Shown: positions 48,190 to 60,090, counted from the first letter of the stretch. The stretch: 64,000 bases of DNA from Hyperoodon ampullatus (GCA_949752795.1 OX457060.1:105350949-105414948); one strand, 5' to 3'. The notes: generated from the sequence alone by a model not told the origin. Numbers and translations are program-made.

Positions 48190-48560
48190 GTTTCGGTTAC
48201 ACTAGCTACTACAAGAAATAAACTGTATATTTCAAAGTCTTAAAAGAACAGGAATTCATTTCTTGCTCACATAGCAGTTCAACATGGGTGTTCCTACTGT
48301 CAGGGGAAGTGGTGAATCTCTACACCATAGAATCATTTAGGTTGATGGTTGCCCTAGGCATCAGCATTCATCCAGCAGAAGGGAGAAGCACAGCATGGAG
48401 AAACACAACTCCCCTCTTAAAAGCCGAGAGCAAAATTGAAAACATGTCCTCATACATCATCTGATGAGAACTAGTCATGTGTCATGCATCACATAGCCAT
48501 ATCTAGATATAAGAGGAGGATGAAGTTTCCAAATACTGTGGGTTCTGAAGCTTATACAAA
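48190..48560. repeat. Old dispersed repeat, family not named
   Basis: 'aattcatttcttgctcacat' (48253) and 'acatagccatatctagatat' near 48492 fit the same kind of old element as 33160-33595 (a 'cacatggccacacctagctg'-type block). Diverged; assignment tentative. Confidence 0.35.
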
Positions 48561-49202
48561 GCTAGAGCTCCTTTATAAGATTTTAAAAAAAAATTCTGAT
48601 ACAAAATAAGGTATAAAGCTTTGGTAGAGACCTTTGAAAATGAGGAGTCTTAAAGCTTAAGCATCTTTAGAGTCACAGCAATTCAGCCGCAGGAGGCTGA
48701 CAATCTAGTCCCTGACTTGGCAATCTAGTCCCTGACAGTGCCAACTCCCCACCAAGGCAGGACAGGCACATGCTTGATGGACAGCTATCTCTTTCTGCCA
48801 TATAAACCAAATGACAATACCCTGGGAAGGTAAAATATAAAGTCAAATAGTATCTATTATGATCTATTATTTATTAAATAATCTAATAAAGTAAGCATTT
48901 CCAAACAACTAGAGTCAAGATACAATTTCCTAAAGCTGACTGAGCCCAGGTGAATCCAATGGGTCATAAGTGAAATTAAAGACCTACACAGCATGTTTGC
49001 TAGTTTTGTTTGTTTCATTTTAACATTACTTTGAGATCCCGGAGCTTTCTCTAACTTATTTTTCTAAAGAGATTATATGCTAAATTTTAGTCATAGCTAT
49101 TATGTCCATGGAACTACACTGCATTATTATGTAACTGTATACTCAATACATATCACATACTAAACAGTTATTTTAACTTATTTTCATTTGCAGTTTCTTA
49201 AG
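48561..49202. other. Unannotated, with a 16-bp tandem duplication
   Basis: caatctagtccctgac occurs at 48701-48716 and again at 48721-48736 (period 20). Nothing else recognised. Confidence 0.5.
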
Positions 49203-49228
49203 ATGTGTGTGTGTGTGAGAGAGAGAGA
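49203..49228. repeat. (TG)n-(AG)n compound microsatellite
   Basis: Six TG units followed by about six GA units. Confidence 0.9.
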
Positions 49229-49299
49229 TTTAATGGGATCTTTTTAGTAAGTAGTTTTACTGAAGTGACACAAGTACCTGAATTCTGTAAATCATCTCA

Positions 49300-49500
49300 G
49301 ACTGGAGAATCACAGAACCTGTTTCCTGCTCTGACTCTGCTGTTTCCTACCTGAGACACATTACTTACGTGCCTTCATTCTATAAAGTGGGAATAACAGT
49401 ACTTAACCTGTTCAGTTAGAAATTTTCTGTAAAAAACAAACATCCCTGGATGGAAAAGCATTTAGTAATTATATAGCACTCAATAAATGTAATATATTAC
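49300..49500 (+). mobile_element. MIR SINE relic
   Basis: 'ctgctctgactctgctgttt' then 'cctgagacacattacttac' and 'ataaagtgggaataacagta' follow the MIR consensus, ending in 'agcactcaataaatgtaata'. Nearly full-length but diverged. Confidence 0.75.
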
Positions 49501-49589
49501 TTATGACGATCAAAATGCTAGAGTATTAACCTTATTAGACAATCACTTATAGGGTGTACTGTGTAATATCTATGTCACAGGGCCCCGCT

Positions 49590-49770
49590 CATGAGTTATA
49601 GGATTTTGAACAAGATACATAATTTTTCTGTATCTCAGATTCTTCCTCTTTAACAAGAGAACCATTATATACTACCTACCTGCAGAGCACTATGAGGATT
49701 AAAGGAACATATACAAAGGATTTAAAATAACACCTGGCTCATGGTACACACAACATAAGTATTCATCAGA
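49590..49770 (+). mobile_element. MIR SINE relic
   Basis: 'ttttgaacaagatacataat', 'ctgtatctcagattcttcct', 'gcactatgaggattaaagga' and 'aacacctggctcatggtac' are in MIR order. A second MIR in tandem orientation with the previous one. Confidence 0.75.
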
Positions 49771-50122
49771 TCAAACAATTGTTTTAAATGCAATCTTGTT
49801 TCCTTTCAAAATCATCTAAGTTTTTTAAAGACAAATTAAATCCAAATTTTATGATACTAATTATATCTACATAGCTACTTTAAACCATCCCTTTAATATA
49901 CATTTTTGTTGTTGTTCAGTCATTGCTAGACTTGTCTGTAGCTATAGTTCCTTGAAAGGATGAATACAATTTAAAATCTTTTTGTCGTTCTGAAGAGTGT
50001 GGATTCTGTGGTTTTCAAGTGTGAGGGTGAAATAACATTAAAGTCTCTTTACCATTATTTCCATGTAAATATATTTATATCTGTATTCCATTTCTTCTGA
50101 TTTCTGAACCACTGATTTCCTA
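49771..50122. other. Unannotated sequence
   Basis: Nothing recognised. Confidence 0.4.
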
Positions 50123-50138
50123 AAACAATGCTTTTTCT

Positions 50139-50352
50139 TTTTCTTTTTTTTTTTTTTTTTGTGGTACGCGGGCCTCTCACTGTTGTGGCCTCTCCCGTTG
50201 CGGAGCACAGGCTCCGGACGCGCAGGCTCAGCGGCCATGGCTCATGGGCCCAGCTGCTCCGCGGCATGTGGGATCTTCCCGGACCAGGGCACGAACCCGT
50301 GTCCCCTGCATCGGCAGGCGGACTCTCAAACACTGCGCCACCAACGAAGCCC
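50139..50352 (-). mobile_element. Long-form CHR SINE with a perfect 16-bp duplication
   Basis: T-rich tail on the left, complete body, head altered at one place (ccaacgaagccc). Flanked by aaacaatgctttttct at 50123-50138 and 50353-50368 with no mismatch. The longest perfect target-site duplication in the window. Confidence 0.97.
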
Positions 50353-50368
50353 AAACAATGCTTTTTCT

Positions 50369-51350
50369 ATCAGACCTCACCAAGTGTTTTTAGACATCGT
50401 TGTAAGTCCCATAATTTTTCTGAAGCGACGTCAGTAATAGCCAAGGCAATTGTTCCATTTTTGTTCAGATTCTCTTACTGGAAAATGATTTCTTCTTTGT
50501 TGATTTATGCCTGCCCTTCATAATTTCATGTTTTAGAATTTCTAATATCCTCATTATTCTCTGAATCCCTTCAGCAGATTTCTGTTACTGAGATAATAGA
50601 ATATGCCTGTTATTATTTTTGATTTATTAATTCAGAGTCTTCATATTGCACTTGTGACAGAGCAGAGGAAATATACTATCATTCTGTTCCCATATTTATA
50701 ACATTAATTAGAAACAGCTGATAAAAAAGCAGCACTTACGTTTAGCTTATACTTCTAGTAAAGCTGTACCTCATTTTGTTTTTATTTTTATATTGATATT
50801 GACCTTTTTTATTAAACACTTAAAAATATACTTTATAGTTCTGAAATGCATTGCGAATGTAGAGTTCAAACTACTGACTGCCTATTTCATATTCCTGTCT
50901 TTCAAATTACTTTTTAATAGGTAAGTTACATTATCAGCCATGGGGTGGGAGGGAGAGTAATGAGATGAACAATGTTAAACCATTTTTCATGTATTTGATT
51001 TATAAAAATTTTACACCCCACAAATAAAAATGATAAAAAGGGTAACTTTATTATGTGAAATCATTCATTTATAATGACTTAAATAATTGCCTAAAAGATG
51101 TTCATTTGATAGAAAATCTTTATGTATTTTACAAATATATACACACATTTATTAAAATAAAGTATATATTTATTTTTCTAATGTTTCACATTTTATTTTT
51201 ATTACAAAAATTTCTTATTAACAAAACTATGTGTTATGACTATATTAATCAGGTACGTTTACATAATGTTTATTTAAAATGCCTGAAGGCATATTATATG
51301 CCTATACTTTAATTTTTTTATTTTAATTTTTTAAATTTTTAATTAATTTA
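50369..51350. other. Unannotated AT-rich sequence
   Basis: Nothing recognised; increasingly AT-rich toward the next SINE. Confidence 0.4.
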
Positions 51351-51550
51351 TTTTTTTTGTGGTACGCAGGCCTCTCACTGTTGTGGCCTCTCCTGTTGTG
51401 GAGCACAGGCTCCAGACGCGCAGGCTCAGCAGCCATGGCTCACGGGCCTAGCCGCTGCGCGGCATGTGGAATCTTCCTAGACCGGGGCACGAACCCGCGT
51501 CCCCTGCATCAGCAGGCGGACTCTCAACCACTGCGCCACCAGGGAAGCCC
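51351..51550 (-). mobile_element. Long-form CHR SINE
   Basis: Short T-run (51351-51358), complete body, head 'ccaccagggaagccc' at the right. Inserted in very AT-rich DNA, so the flanking duplication is not clear. Confidence 0.95.
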
Positions 51551-51589
51551 ACTTCTTTTATTTTTATGTTTCCTGACTGTGCCATTTAT

Positions 51590-51688
51590 TAGATTTGAAA
51601 TGTGTGGCAAGTGCATGGATCTATCTGGACATCTGTTTCCTCATCTGTAAAACTCCAAGGACAATGCCTCCTTTTCAGTGTTATGATG

Positions 51689-51689
<1 letters not shown>
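51590..51689 (+). mobile_element. MIR SINE scrap
   Basis: 'ggacatctgtttcctcatct' followed by 'gtaaaactccaaggacaatg' is the MIR core; cut off by a CA microsatellite. Confidence 0.6.

Positions 51690-51731
<42 letters not shown>
51690..51731. repeat. (CA)n microsatellite, about 21 units
   Basis: Pure CA tract, long enough to be length-variable. Confidence 0.97.
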
Positions 51732-51733
<2 letters not shown>

Positions 51734-51984
51734 TGTTACTTGACATGATACAACAACATAGGGGCTGGAAGAGTCAATGTTCTATAACTGCTATTTTTAT
51801 TTTCATAATTATCAGTAGTATTTTAATTTTAAACTACATGTTGAGGCAAGTATTATAGGAATTTTTTTCATCAGAGCCTAAGAACCAATTAAAAGGTGTA
51901 GTTGCAACAAACCTTAAATCATCTGGGATTTTTTTCTATGTTCTTTCTTCAGTAACAAGTACCAACCCTTCCTATCCTGATATT

Positions 51985-52110
51985 TACCAGGAACTCTGGT
52001 CAACATGTTCCTCCTTTAGTTCATTTAACCCTTTGAGAGCATTGTGAGGAGGTATTATGCCCACTGTATAGATCTGAACACTGAGCCCCAGACTAATTTG
52101 TAATTATTAG
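51985..52110 (-). mobile_element. MIR SINE relic, antisense
   Basis: 'ttaccaggaactctgg', 'agttcatttaaccctttgag', 'gtgaggaggtattatgccc' and 'actgagccccagactaat' are in antisense MIR order. Confidence 0.7.
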
Positions 52111-52246
52111 TAGAAATAATCAAGTTATTTATGATAACTAGATAGATGCTTACCAAATGGTATATCATAAATTTGCAATCATGTGTACCTGATTTTAATG
52201 TTCATACTCCCTCCTATTGACCAGACTGTAATTATACCAATTTCTT

Positions 52247-52371
52247 TTTTTTTTTTTTTTTTGTCCACACTACACAGAGTGTGGGATTTTATTTCCCTGA
52301 CCAGGAATGGAACCTGCGCCCCCTGCAGTGGAAGTGCAGAGTCCTAACCACTGGACTGCCAGGGAAGTCCC
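52247..52371 (-). mobile_element. Short-form CHR SINE
   Basis: Poly-T left, head 'ctgccagggaagtcc' right, B-box-like 'aatggaacctgcgccccctg' in the middle. Flanked by tataccaatttctt (52233-52246) and tatacctttttctt (52372-52385), a 14-bp duplication with two mismatches. Confidence 0.9.
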
Positions 52372-52385
52372 TATACCTTTTTCTT

Positions 52386-52701
52386 ATATTCTCTTTATGT
52401 ATAGTTCTATATTTAGAAATACCAATTAAAATTTTCTTCATGAGCAATTTTTATATCTATGACATTCATAAATTATTGAATACAACATCTTGGTGGCACT
52501 TTCTGTTTCATATATTGTCATATATTATGAAGAATTTAATGAAGTGACTCATAAATATATTTACAGAATTAATATATAAATGAAGATTGAATGAATGAGA
52601 ATATCCTAAATTAGTTAGGAGGTAAGAGGTAGGGATAGAATTTTGCATCTTTGTCCCTAATGCTTCTCTATTCATATTTTCCAAATAATTATGAGTGGTA
52701 G
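52386..52701. other. Unannotated AT-rich sequence
   Basis: Nothing recognised. Confidence 0.4.
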
Positions 52702-52710
52702 AGACAAGTT

Positions 52711-52940
52711 TTTTTTTGTTTTGTTTTGTTTTTCGGTACGCGGGCCTCTCAGTGTTGTGGCCTCTCCCGTTGCGGAGCACAGGCTCCGGACGCGCAGGCT
52801 CAGTGGCCATGGCTCACGGGCCTAGCCGCTCTACGGCATGTGGGATCTTCCCAGACCAGGTCACGAACCCATGTCCCCTGCATCAGCAGGCGGACTCCCA
52901 ACCCCTGCGCCACCAGGGGAGCCCCGACAGGGAAGCTCCT
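52711..52940 (-). mobile_element. Long-form CHR SINE with a duplicated head
   Basis: Interrupted T-tail left, complete body. At the 5' end a second partial head follows the first: 'ccaggggagcccc' and then 'gacagggaagctcct'. The flanking duplication agacaagtt (52702-52710 and 52941-52949) encloses both heads, so the extra bases were inserted with the SINE. Confidence 0.9.
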
Positions 52941-52949
52941 AGACAAGTT

Positions 52950-54911
52950 CTTTATAGCCTGATTTAAATAGAAACTACACACATGATTAAGCCTTTGCTG
53001 AGATATAAATATTTAAAAGGTAATCTATGTTTACATTAATGCTCTTTAGGAGCCAGAGAAATGATTGCGGGTCCACGTAGCCTAAATTCCTATGTATGAT
53101 AACATCTGAAGGAGGACTCTTACTCAGGATGTTATCAAGTTTCCTGAATAAGAAACATATACGCCCCTACCTAAGCAGGAAAACACGCAACTACAAATAC
53201 TATACTGTCTACAAAATAGATTTCTGATGTCAACTTCTGCCTTCTCCTAAAGATATAGTAATTACATTTGGTTTTTTAAGGTTCACTCTGGTTTTTTTCC
53301 CATAGTTTGGACCCATTTTCCCTTCGGTCCCATGCTGTTCTTTCCCTTTTCCTCTGCTAAAATTAATCAATTTCTTGATCAGGGACCTTCTTAGTCCTTG
53401 GAGATTTGACTTAGTCTCAGCTTTGGCTAATCTAGTTGCCCAAGTTTTGCTTCAAGCGTCAAGTCTTTAGCAATGTTTCTTTCCTCTTGGGGTTTGCTTT
53501 TGTTGATAAATTGCAAAATGCCTGCTGCTCTCAACCCCAGGGTGCACCCCTCTCTCCAACGTGGGTACTCCTCTTCGTAGAATCTGTGTGCTTTCCCTCC
53601 CTGCTACATTTGCATTCTGTCCTGTTATGGGAATACTCTATTTCCTTGGATGGAAATGTCATTCTCTAATTCAGATTAAAACAGCAAATGAATTTCCACT
53701 AATTGGGCAGTAATGTGGGTCTTCATCAACATACTTCTTCCCTTCTAATGAAGAGAGGTGTGGAGTGCATTTTTATTTAATGATGTAATGATTAATCTTA
53801 TGTTGGCTATCCTAGGAACACTTACATCACATAAAGCGTCCTTGACTGGAGCATCTCAGACCTTATGAGGGTCCAGTATTTGCTCTGCTATTCAGCTCTG
53901 CCTGATGCTGATGATCTGCTAAGAGTATTAGCCTCCTGCTAGGAGGTTTACAGGAACAATTTGTGAATGAATAGTAGTGACCTTCGTTGAAAGGTACTAG
54001 ACTTTACCCAAATTAGAAATGCCTCAAATATTAGGTATTCTTGATAACACATAAATATGAGCCATTAGGTTTTGGCAAAACAAAACTTCAAAGACATAGC
54101 AAACTGTATCATTTTAAACTTTTGCTACTAATCTGTAAAATACCATGGGGAATATGTAACAAATACCACCATTTATTATCTTGTGAAAGAAAAATGTCTA
54201 TTAATTTGACTCAGTTTGTGAATATGTTGAAATTTCTCCTTGGGAAAGCATGAACTCTCTGTGCTGGGAATCTTAACTGCACAGTGACCTCTTGCTTTCT
54301 CATCATTTTTTTGTACATAGGGAAGCTATTGAACCTTCCAGAGCACATTGTTCCACAGTACCCATACTTTAGAGTTGGCATGTGCTGACAAAAGATTCAA
54401 AATGATGGCCTGTTTGTAAGTTTTTCTTATTCTTTAAAAGGAAGTAAAAACTAAACAAAGGTACAATATTTTTGCCAATTATTCAAATGTATTCATTATT
54501 TTTTCCTACTTGAAAGCACTTCTACCATTATGTTTCTTTCCATATAAACTTTTAAAATAACACAATCACCCAGAGAGTTAAATAGAACTGAAGTGCTGAG
54601 GGTATGAAATTATATGACTATGGGTAATATAACCCTAAATAATTTATGCTCAAGCAGAGCAAAAAAAATTAAAAATGTATCCCTGTGCTGTAACACAAAG
54701 TTCCACCTCATTTTCAGAACTGTTAAAAAACTATTATTTTATGGAAAAATAGAAGCTTCCCTTTTCTTAAAACCCACATATTTTAGTCGTTCTTACTGCA
54801 TCATGTTGCTTCTTGTAGAAACCTTTACAAACTAAACACTGCTCCACAGACCCTAGAGATTATGTAAGGGTACATTTTCATTTGATAAGAAAACTGTAAA
54901 ATGTGATTGGT
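52950..54911. other. Long unannotated stretch
   Basis: Unique sequence. 53330-53700 is moderately pyrimidine-rich with a 77-codon frame lacking protein features. No repeat or exon supported. Confidence 0.4.
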
Positions 54912-55530
54912 TACTCCCACCTTAGGGCCTTGGCACTTACTGTTCTCTCTGCGTGGAACATGTTTCCCCTATTTCTTTTCTTTTTTTTTTTTTTTTTTTG
55001 ACATACGCGGGCCTCTCACTGTTGTGGCCTCTCCCGTTGCGCAGCACAGGCTCCGGACACTCAGGCTCAGCGGCCATGGCTCACGGGCCCAGCCGCTCCG
55101 CAGCATGTGGTATCTTCCCGGACCGGGGCACGAACCCGTGTCCCCTGCATCGGCAGGCAGACTCACAACCACTGCGCCACCAGGGAAGCCCCTCCCCTTA
55201 TTTCTGATTAACTTTATCATTTTTAGATCTTAGCTCAACTGTCATCGTTAGAGAGGTCTGCTCTAACCACAGTATTTAATAGTACCATTCCCTATCCATC
55301 CTCTCAATCTGTATCTTGTTACCTAACTTTTTTATCTTCTTTGCGGGTAATGCTGCTTAATATGTATATACCTTTTTATTCATTTACCTTCTGTCTCCAT
55401 CTACTAAAATGTTGACCAAAAAAGAATATACTTTTTCACTGCTGTATCCCCAGTGCCTAAAACAAAACCTACCCAATGATAGGACTTCAACAGATATTGT
55501 TTAAAATAATAAATAAATGAACAAGTTTAA
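54912..55530 (+). mobile_element. L2 LINE 3' end, split by a CHR SINE
   Basis: 'gggccttggcacttactgtt' and 'ctctctgcgtggaacatgtt' lie left of the SINE. Right of it come 'atcttagctcaactgtcatc', 'agagaggtctgctctaacca', and 'cactgctgtatccccagtgc', in unbroken L2 order to an 'aataaataaatga' end. The clearest L2 in the window. Confidence 0.85.
54977..55193 (-). mobile_element. Long-form CHR SINE inserted in L2
   Basis: Long T-run left, complete body, head 'ccaccagggaagcccc' right. Flanked by cccctatttct (54966-54976) and ccccttatttct (55194-55205), a duplication with one inserted T. Confidence 0.95.
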
Positions 55531-55800
55531 AAGTTATAATTATATATACCATGCTTAACAAAGACTCTCAGAGAATAAGTTATTGGTTCTGTTTCATTTA
55601 CTGATTCTACTGCATGGTCATTTCCCTCCCTGTTTCACATACATGCATAGCCATGAATGACCTCTGATTTTTCTAACTTGCCAGCTATTTATAACTTCAG
55701 TGTTCATACCAGTTTCTCAATATGGAATACTTTTCATACCAACCCTCACCCCAATTCCAGCTATAAACATTCTGCTTATCTTTGGAAGCTCAGATTAAAA
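55531..55800. other. Unannotated sequence
   Basis: The right half resembles L2 ('agctataaacattctgc') but is not firm. Confidence 0.35.
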
Positions 55801-55811
55801 GGTGCTTCCTT

Positions 55812-56023
55812 GGGCTTCCCTCGTGGCGCAGTGGTTGAGAGTCCGTCTGCCGATGCAGGGGACGCGGGTTCATGCCCCAGTCCAGGAGGATCCCACATGC
55901 TGTGGAGCGGCTGGGCCCGTGAGCCATGGCCGCTGAGCCTGCGCGTCCGGAGCCTGTGCTCCGCAATGGGAGAGGCCACAACAGTGAGAGGCACGCGTAC
56001 CGCAAAAAAAAAGAAAAAAAAAA
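55812..56023 (+). mobile_element. Long-form CHR SINE
   Basis: Head gggcttccctcgtggcgcag, complete body, A-tail with one G. Flanked by ggtgcttcctt (55801-55811) and gatgcttcctt (56024-56034), one mismatch. It lies only about 620 bp from the oppositely oriented copy at 54977. Confidence 0.96.
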
Positions 56024-56034
56024 GATGCTTCCTT

Positions 56035-56899
56035 CACAAAGCTCTCTATTTTTCCAACCAAAATTAATCAATTGTTTGCTCCCCATTGCTACTGCTATAT
56101 TCCTGTTATAATTCTTACTTTAGTTTTTGGATCCCTCTGGCCCCAGCTAGATACTAGAATTTAAACTCTTGGTTAGTAAAGAAATTGTCTCTCAATACCA
56201 TGAGGTATACAGTGTTTTAAAGGTATTTAAAACATTCTGTGATAGAAAAGAAAGAATAAATGAATATAAGTTCATTTTTTCAGTAAATGTTCATAATAAT
56301 ATTGAGATGCAGAAAAGTTCATGCTAAAATCATCTCAAGTTGTATTTCATTAATTTGATCTACCTTTTAAAAACACGAGACCAATTTAAATTGACCAACT
56401 TATATAGAATAAGAACTAAACCTGCAAAATTGTGTATTCTATCCATACACGAATTTGAGGGAAGCATGTTCATAGATGGAATGGTGCCTATTTTAAACAA
56501 GGAAAAACCATATAATCTGGAGGAATTGAAAGCCTAATGTTTCTGTCTCTATAATAACTCATGTGTTATAAAATGTTGAAACTATCATGTGTAGCCCTTA
56601 GTCTGCCATTGCAATAACTCAATAGTATAGACACTCAAGATCTAGGCCAATGAATACATTTTGAGTGTATGTCTAGTCATTCTCTCTCATATATATTTAT
56701 ATATATAACCTGGTGATAATGAGAAAACTTCAAGAGAGAAGATGAGTGTCCTTTTCATCCAAGCCTTCTCACTTTCTAAAGATGTTTCCTGTTGCGTGAG
56801 AAGCCAATAAGTACCTGCACTGCCAACATCCTGACACAGCATCAGATCCTGCTCTTTGTGGCCATTTCTTAACATTAGTGGGAAGCAGCACATATTGAC
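56035..56899. other. Unannotated AT-rich sequence
   Basis: Nothing recognised except a short TA tract near 56690-56706. Confidence 0.4.
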
Positions 56900-57450
56900 A
56901 CTGAAATCTATTTAAAAGTGAGGTTCCTGACAGCTAAGCATCAAGAAGGCAGAGCCTTCAAAAATGCTCATTGGCACATTGTGTTGACAGCAGGCTCTAT
57001 TGACTTTTCCCACTGAACAATCCCATGCCACGGGCTCCACGAGGAGCCTGGGGGAGAAAAGTAGCTGGTTTTTCTTTAGAAACTACCTGCTGTCAGTCAG
57101 TGTGCCATCATCTGGGGCAGCAGGTGCTCCACAAGATAAAAAGAAAGATCGTTAAGAGAATCTTTTTCTTTTCCTTGCCATTTTTTGACAATTCATTGAT
57201 GGTGGGACCTAGTTGTGATGAAAGTTCAGTTTACTTTGACAAGATAGCTTTTTCTCCTGGCTATTAACCTGATCATTGGCCTGTGACAGATTAGAGAAAG
57301 GGAAAACATAAAACTTTGTCTTTCCCTATCTTGACTCGAAGAATCATGCCTGCATTTCAAATACAGCTTCCCCAAAACAATTGCTGTGTAAGTGTTTCAC
57401 TTTTGTTGTTTTTTAAATCTGTCCCTTTTGAAATCTATGGTCTACAGAAG
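56900..57450. other. Complex repeat-free segment, candidate regulatory DNA
   Basis: Balanced composition without recognised repeats. Contains a CAGGTG E-box next to a GATA-type agataa (57121-57138). The 80-codon frame at 57025 has no protein features. The regulatory role is speculative. Confidence 0.2.
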
Positions 57451-58739
57451 ATTATACTATGCATGATGTTACTGTGTTGTATTGCCTGAGGTGGATGAAC
57501 TGATTGTAAGGTCAGTAGATTAAATGCATGTAACTCTGTGTTATGTATTGGTCATAATTTACCGACCAGAACAAGTGACAGTGTGCAATGTCACGTTTTC
57601 ACAACTTGATTTCCTAATCTGTAGTGATAATACAAGGCTGCTTTTTGTCTGGATTAGCAGCCAGAATGTGTACCTGTCTGCAGAGAGGTCACAGAAAAAT
57701 TCATGGAAGATGCCAAAGGTTATAGAATGTCAAATGTTACTACTAGTAGGAAACAGTAGCAAACCATGAATGCAGTTGGAAAATGCATGTGAATATTATG
57801 TGTTAAAAATAACAGGTGAAGGAGGCATTTTGTTTAAGCAACGAATTAATTTTAAGTCAAAGCCATCACTATCACAACTGAAGGAAAGATAGAAAGATTT
57901 TTAAATGTTCTTGTTAAAAGTGAACATGGGAAAAAGAAGACAGAGGGTCATATGTAACAAGCAAGATCAAGAAAGATTAGATTAAGCCAAACATATTCAT
58001 TTAACTATAATACTATGTATATAATTGTAAATATATATTTAAGATAAAAAATTCACTACAAATTGCTAAATTTAAAATGATGATAAATACTATAGACAAC
58101 ACAAAATCAAACATACCATAACATTCTGAGTAATTAATTTCCTAATTATTTCCCTAATATTTTTTCCACATTATTAGGTTCCATAATCTTTGGTTACTCT
58201 TCATATTTTTGTAATGTCTGTTTCTATAGAGAGACTAGAAAAATAGTTGATTCTTTTCCCTAACAGAGTTGATCAAAATTTGTCCTTTAGAATCAACAGT
58301 TTAGAATAGCTTTCTCAGGCTTCACTGCCTGAACTTGATTTGGCCTGTTGGGGTGCATAAAATGTGGAGCTTTGCACACAGGCATCCTTGGCATGTTATA
58401 CTGATGCAGGGTTGTGTTCTAAACACAGGGGTCCTGAATAATTCCCATACCAAAAGAAAACGAATGTCTGGTGCATTCTTAATTATTTATACCCCATTAT
58501 CTAAAATATTCTTCACAGGGAGTACCTTTGCCCAAGCAGCCATGGGAACCAAATTCTTCCCGAAATTGTCTAATGACTGGAAGAATTTTTAACAGACCAT
58601 TTTCGGCTTCTGCATCTGTGCTGGGAGTATTGACAAAGTGGCAGGCTGTTTAGTTTCCTGAGGCTCTGGACTAGGAAACCAAAAGGTCAGGCTAAGGAGA
58701 TGGTTTATTATGGTGGCAGAGGACTGGTCAAGAAGTTGT
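57451..58739. other. Unannotated unique sequence
   Basis: AT-rich around 57960-58210. 58260-58620 is more complex. The 85-codon frame at 58335 is unremarkable. No repeat or gene supported. Confidence 0.4.
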
Positions 58740-59155
58740 TTTGTTTTTTATAAAGAGCTTTATTGAAATAGAATTCTCATACCGTACAGCACACTTGTTT
58801 AAAGTGTACATTTCATTGGTCTTTCCTATATTCAGCATTGTGAGTCATCATCACAATTTAATTTCAGAATCTTTACATCACCCTGGAAAGAAACCCCATA
58901 CCATTTAGCATTCACTTCCATCCTCCCCTCCAGCCCATGGCAGTCACTAACCTACTTTCTATCTCTATGGATTTGCTTATGCTGAACATTTTATGTAAAT
59001 GGAACTACATGATATTGTTCTTTTGTGTCTGGCTTCTTTCCATTAGCATGATGTTTTCAAGGTTTATCCATGTTGTAGCATGTATTAATACTTTGTTCCT
59101 TTTTATTGTTGAATAATATTTCATAATATAGATATACCACATTTTATCAAGCTCA
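58740..59155 (-). mobile_element. Old L1M 3' end, antisense
   Basis: 'agagctttattgaaatagaa' (58756), 'gtgtacatttcattggtc', 'tcaccctggaaagaaacccc', 'ctatctctatggatttgctt', and 'gaataatatttcataatata' are in the expected antisense L1M order. Confidence 0.85.
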
Positions 59156-59345
59156 CAAAGAAGAGGTCATGCGAGCACACAGCAAGATGATGGCAACCTG
59201 CAAGCCAGGAAGAGTTCTTACCAGGACCCTACCATGCTGGCACCCTAGTCATAGACTTCTTTTCTTTGGAACTGCGAGAAAAAACATCTCTGTTGCTTAG
59301 AACACCCAGTCGTATGTTGTTATGGAAGCCCAAGCTGACTAATAC
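59156..59345 (+). mobile_element. MaLR LTR, 3' half
   Basis: 'gcacacagcaagatgatggc', 'ctgcaagccaggaagagttc', 'accatgctggcaccctag', and the terminus 'caagctgactaataca' identify the 3' half of an MLT1/MST-type LTR. The 5' half is absent; the L1M abuts directly on the left. Confidence 0.8.
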
Positions 59346-60090
59346 AGATGTATAGTAACTTCTCAGGTCTGAGTTACATGGGTCTCATCCTTAGAGACAG
59401 TCATCATTTGATCAGTTGAAGTGTCATGCGTTTTACAGTCATGCTCCATAGTTTTCATCTGAATTACATAATATGAAAGCTCTGGTGATTTTCAAGCATG
59501 GCAAACACCTCAGATGTTTAAACCAAATATCTGCCATGAAGCCTAAGATCTAGATGAAACTGGGTCAAATTCCTATTTTATACCCCTATGTATAAATGTT
59601 TATCCCAAATTTCTAGAAATGTCTTTGAGGCTATATTCTCATTGCCACTTTGACTTCTACTGATTTCACTAAGCTTATGAAATATCTTTCATTTTTCCTG
59701 CTCTACAACACAAGGAACCAACGGCAGTTCTCAGCCCACTCATTTTACTCACATGCACATAAGCATACAAACGCATATACACACTTTTCTGAGTGATGTG
59801 TGTTAAACTTTATTAAGAATATAAGGAGAAGTGGAATCTTTACTTTGTGGTAATGCTGACCCTTACCAGTTAAATGTTAGATGTTCACAAATGAGTGTTT
59901 GACACTAACATTCACCATTGTAATGAACAAACCACTAGTTCTGGAAGTAAAAACCCACTTTGGATCTGGCAGGATGATTAACAAAACATCAGCCTTAGAT
60001 CGTGTATTTCCTGATGGATGCTAGCTGACTCAGAGCTTTCTTGTTTATAACCTGGATGTTGACTTAAATAAGAATACATAATTTTCTTAC
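59346..60090. other. Unannotated sequence
   Basis: Nothing recognised. Confidence 0.4.
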
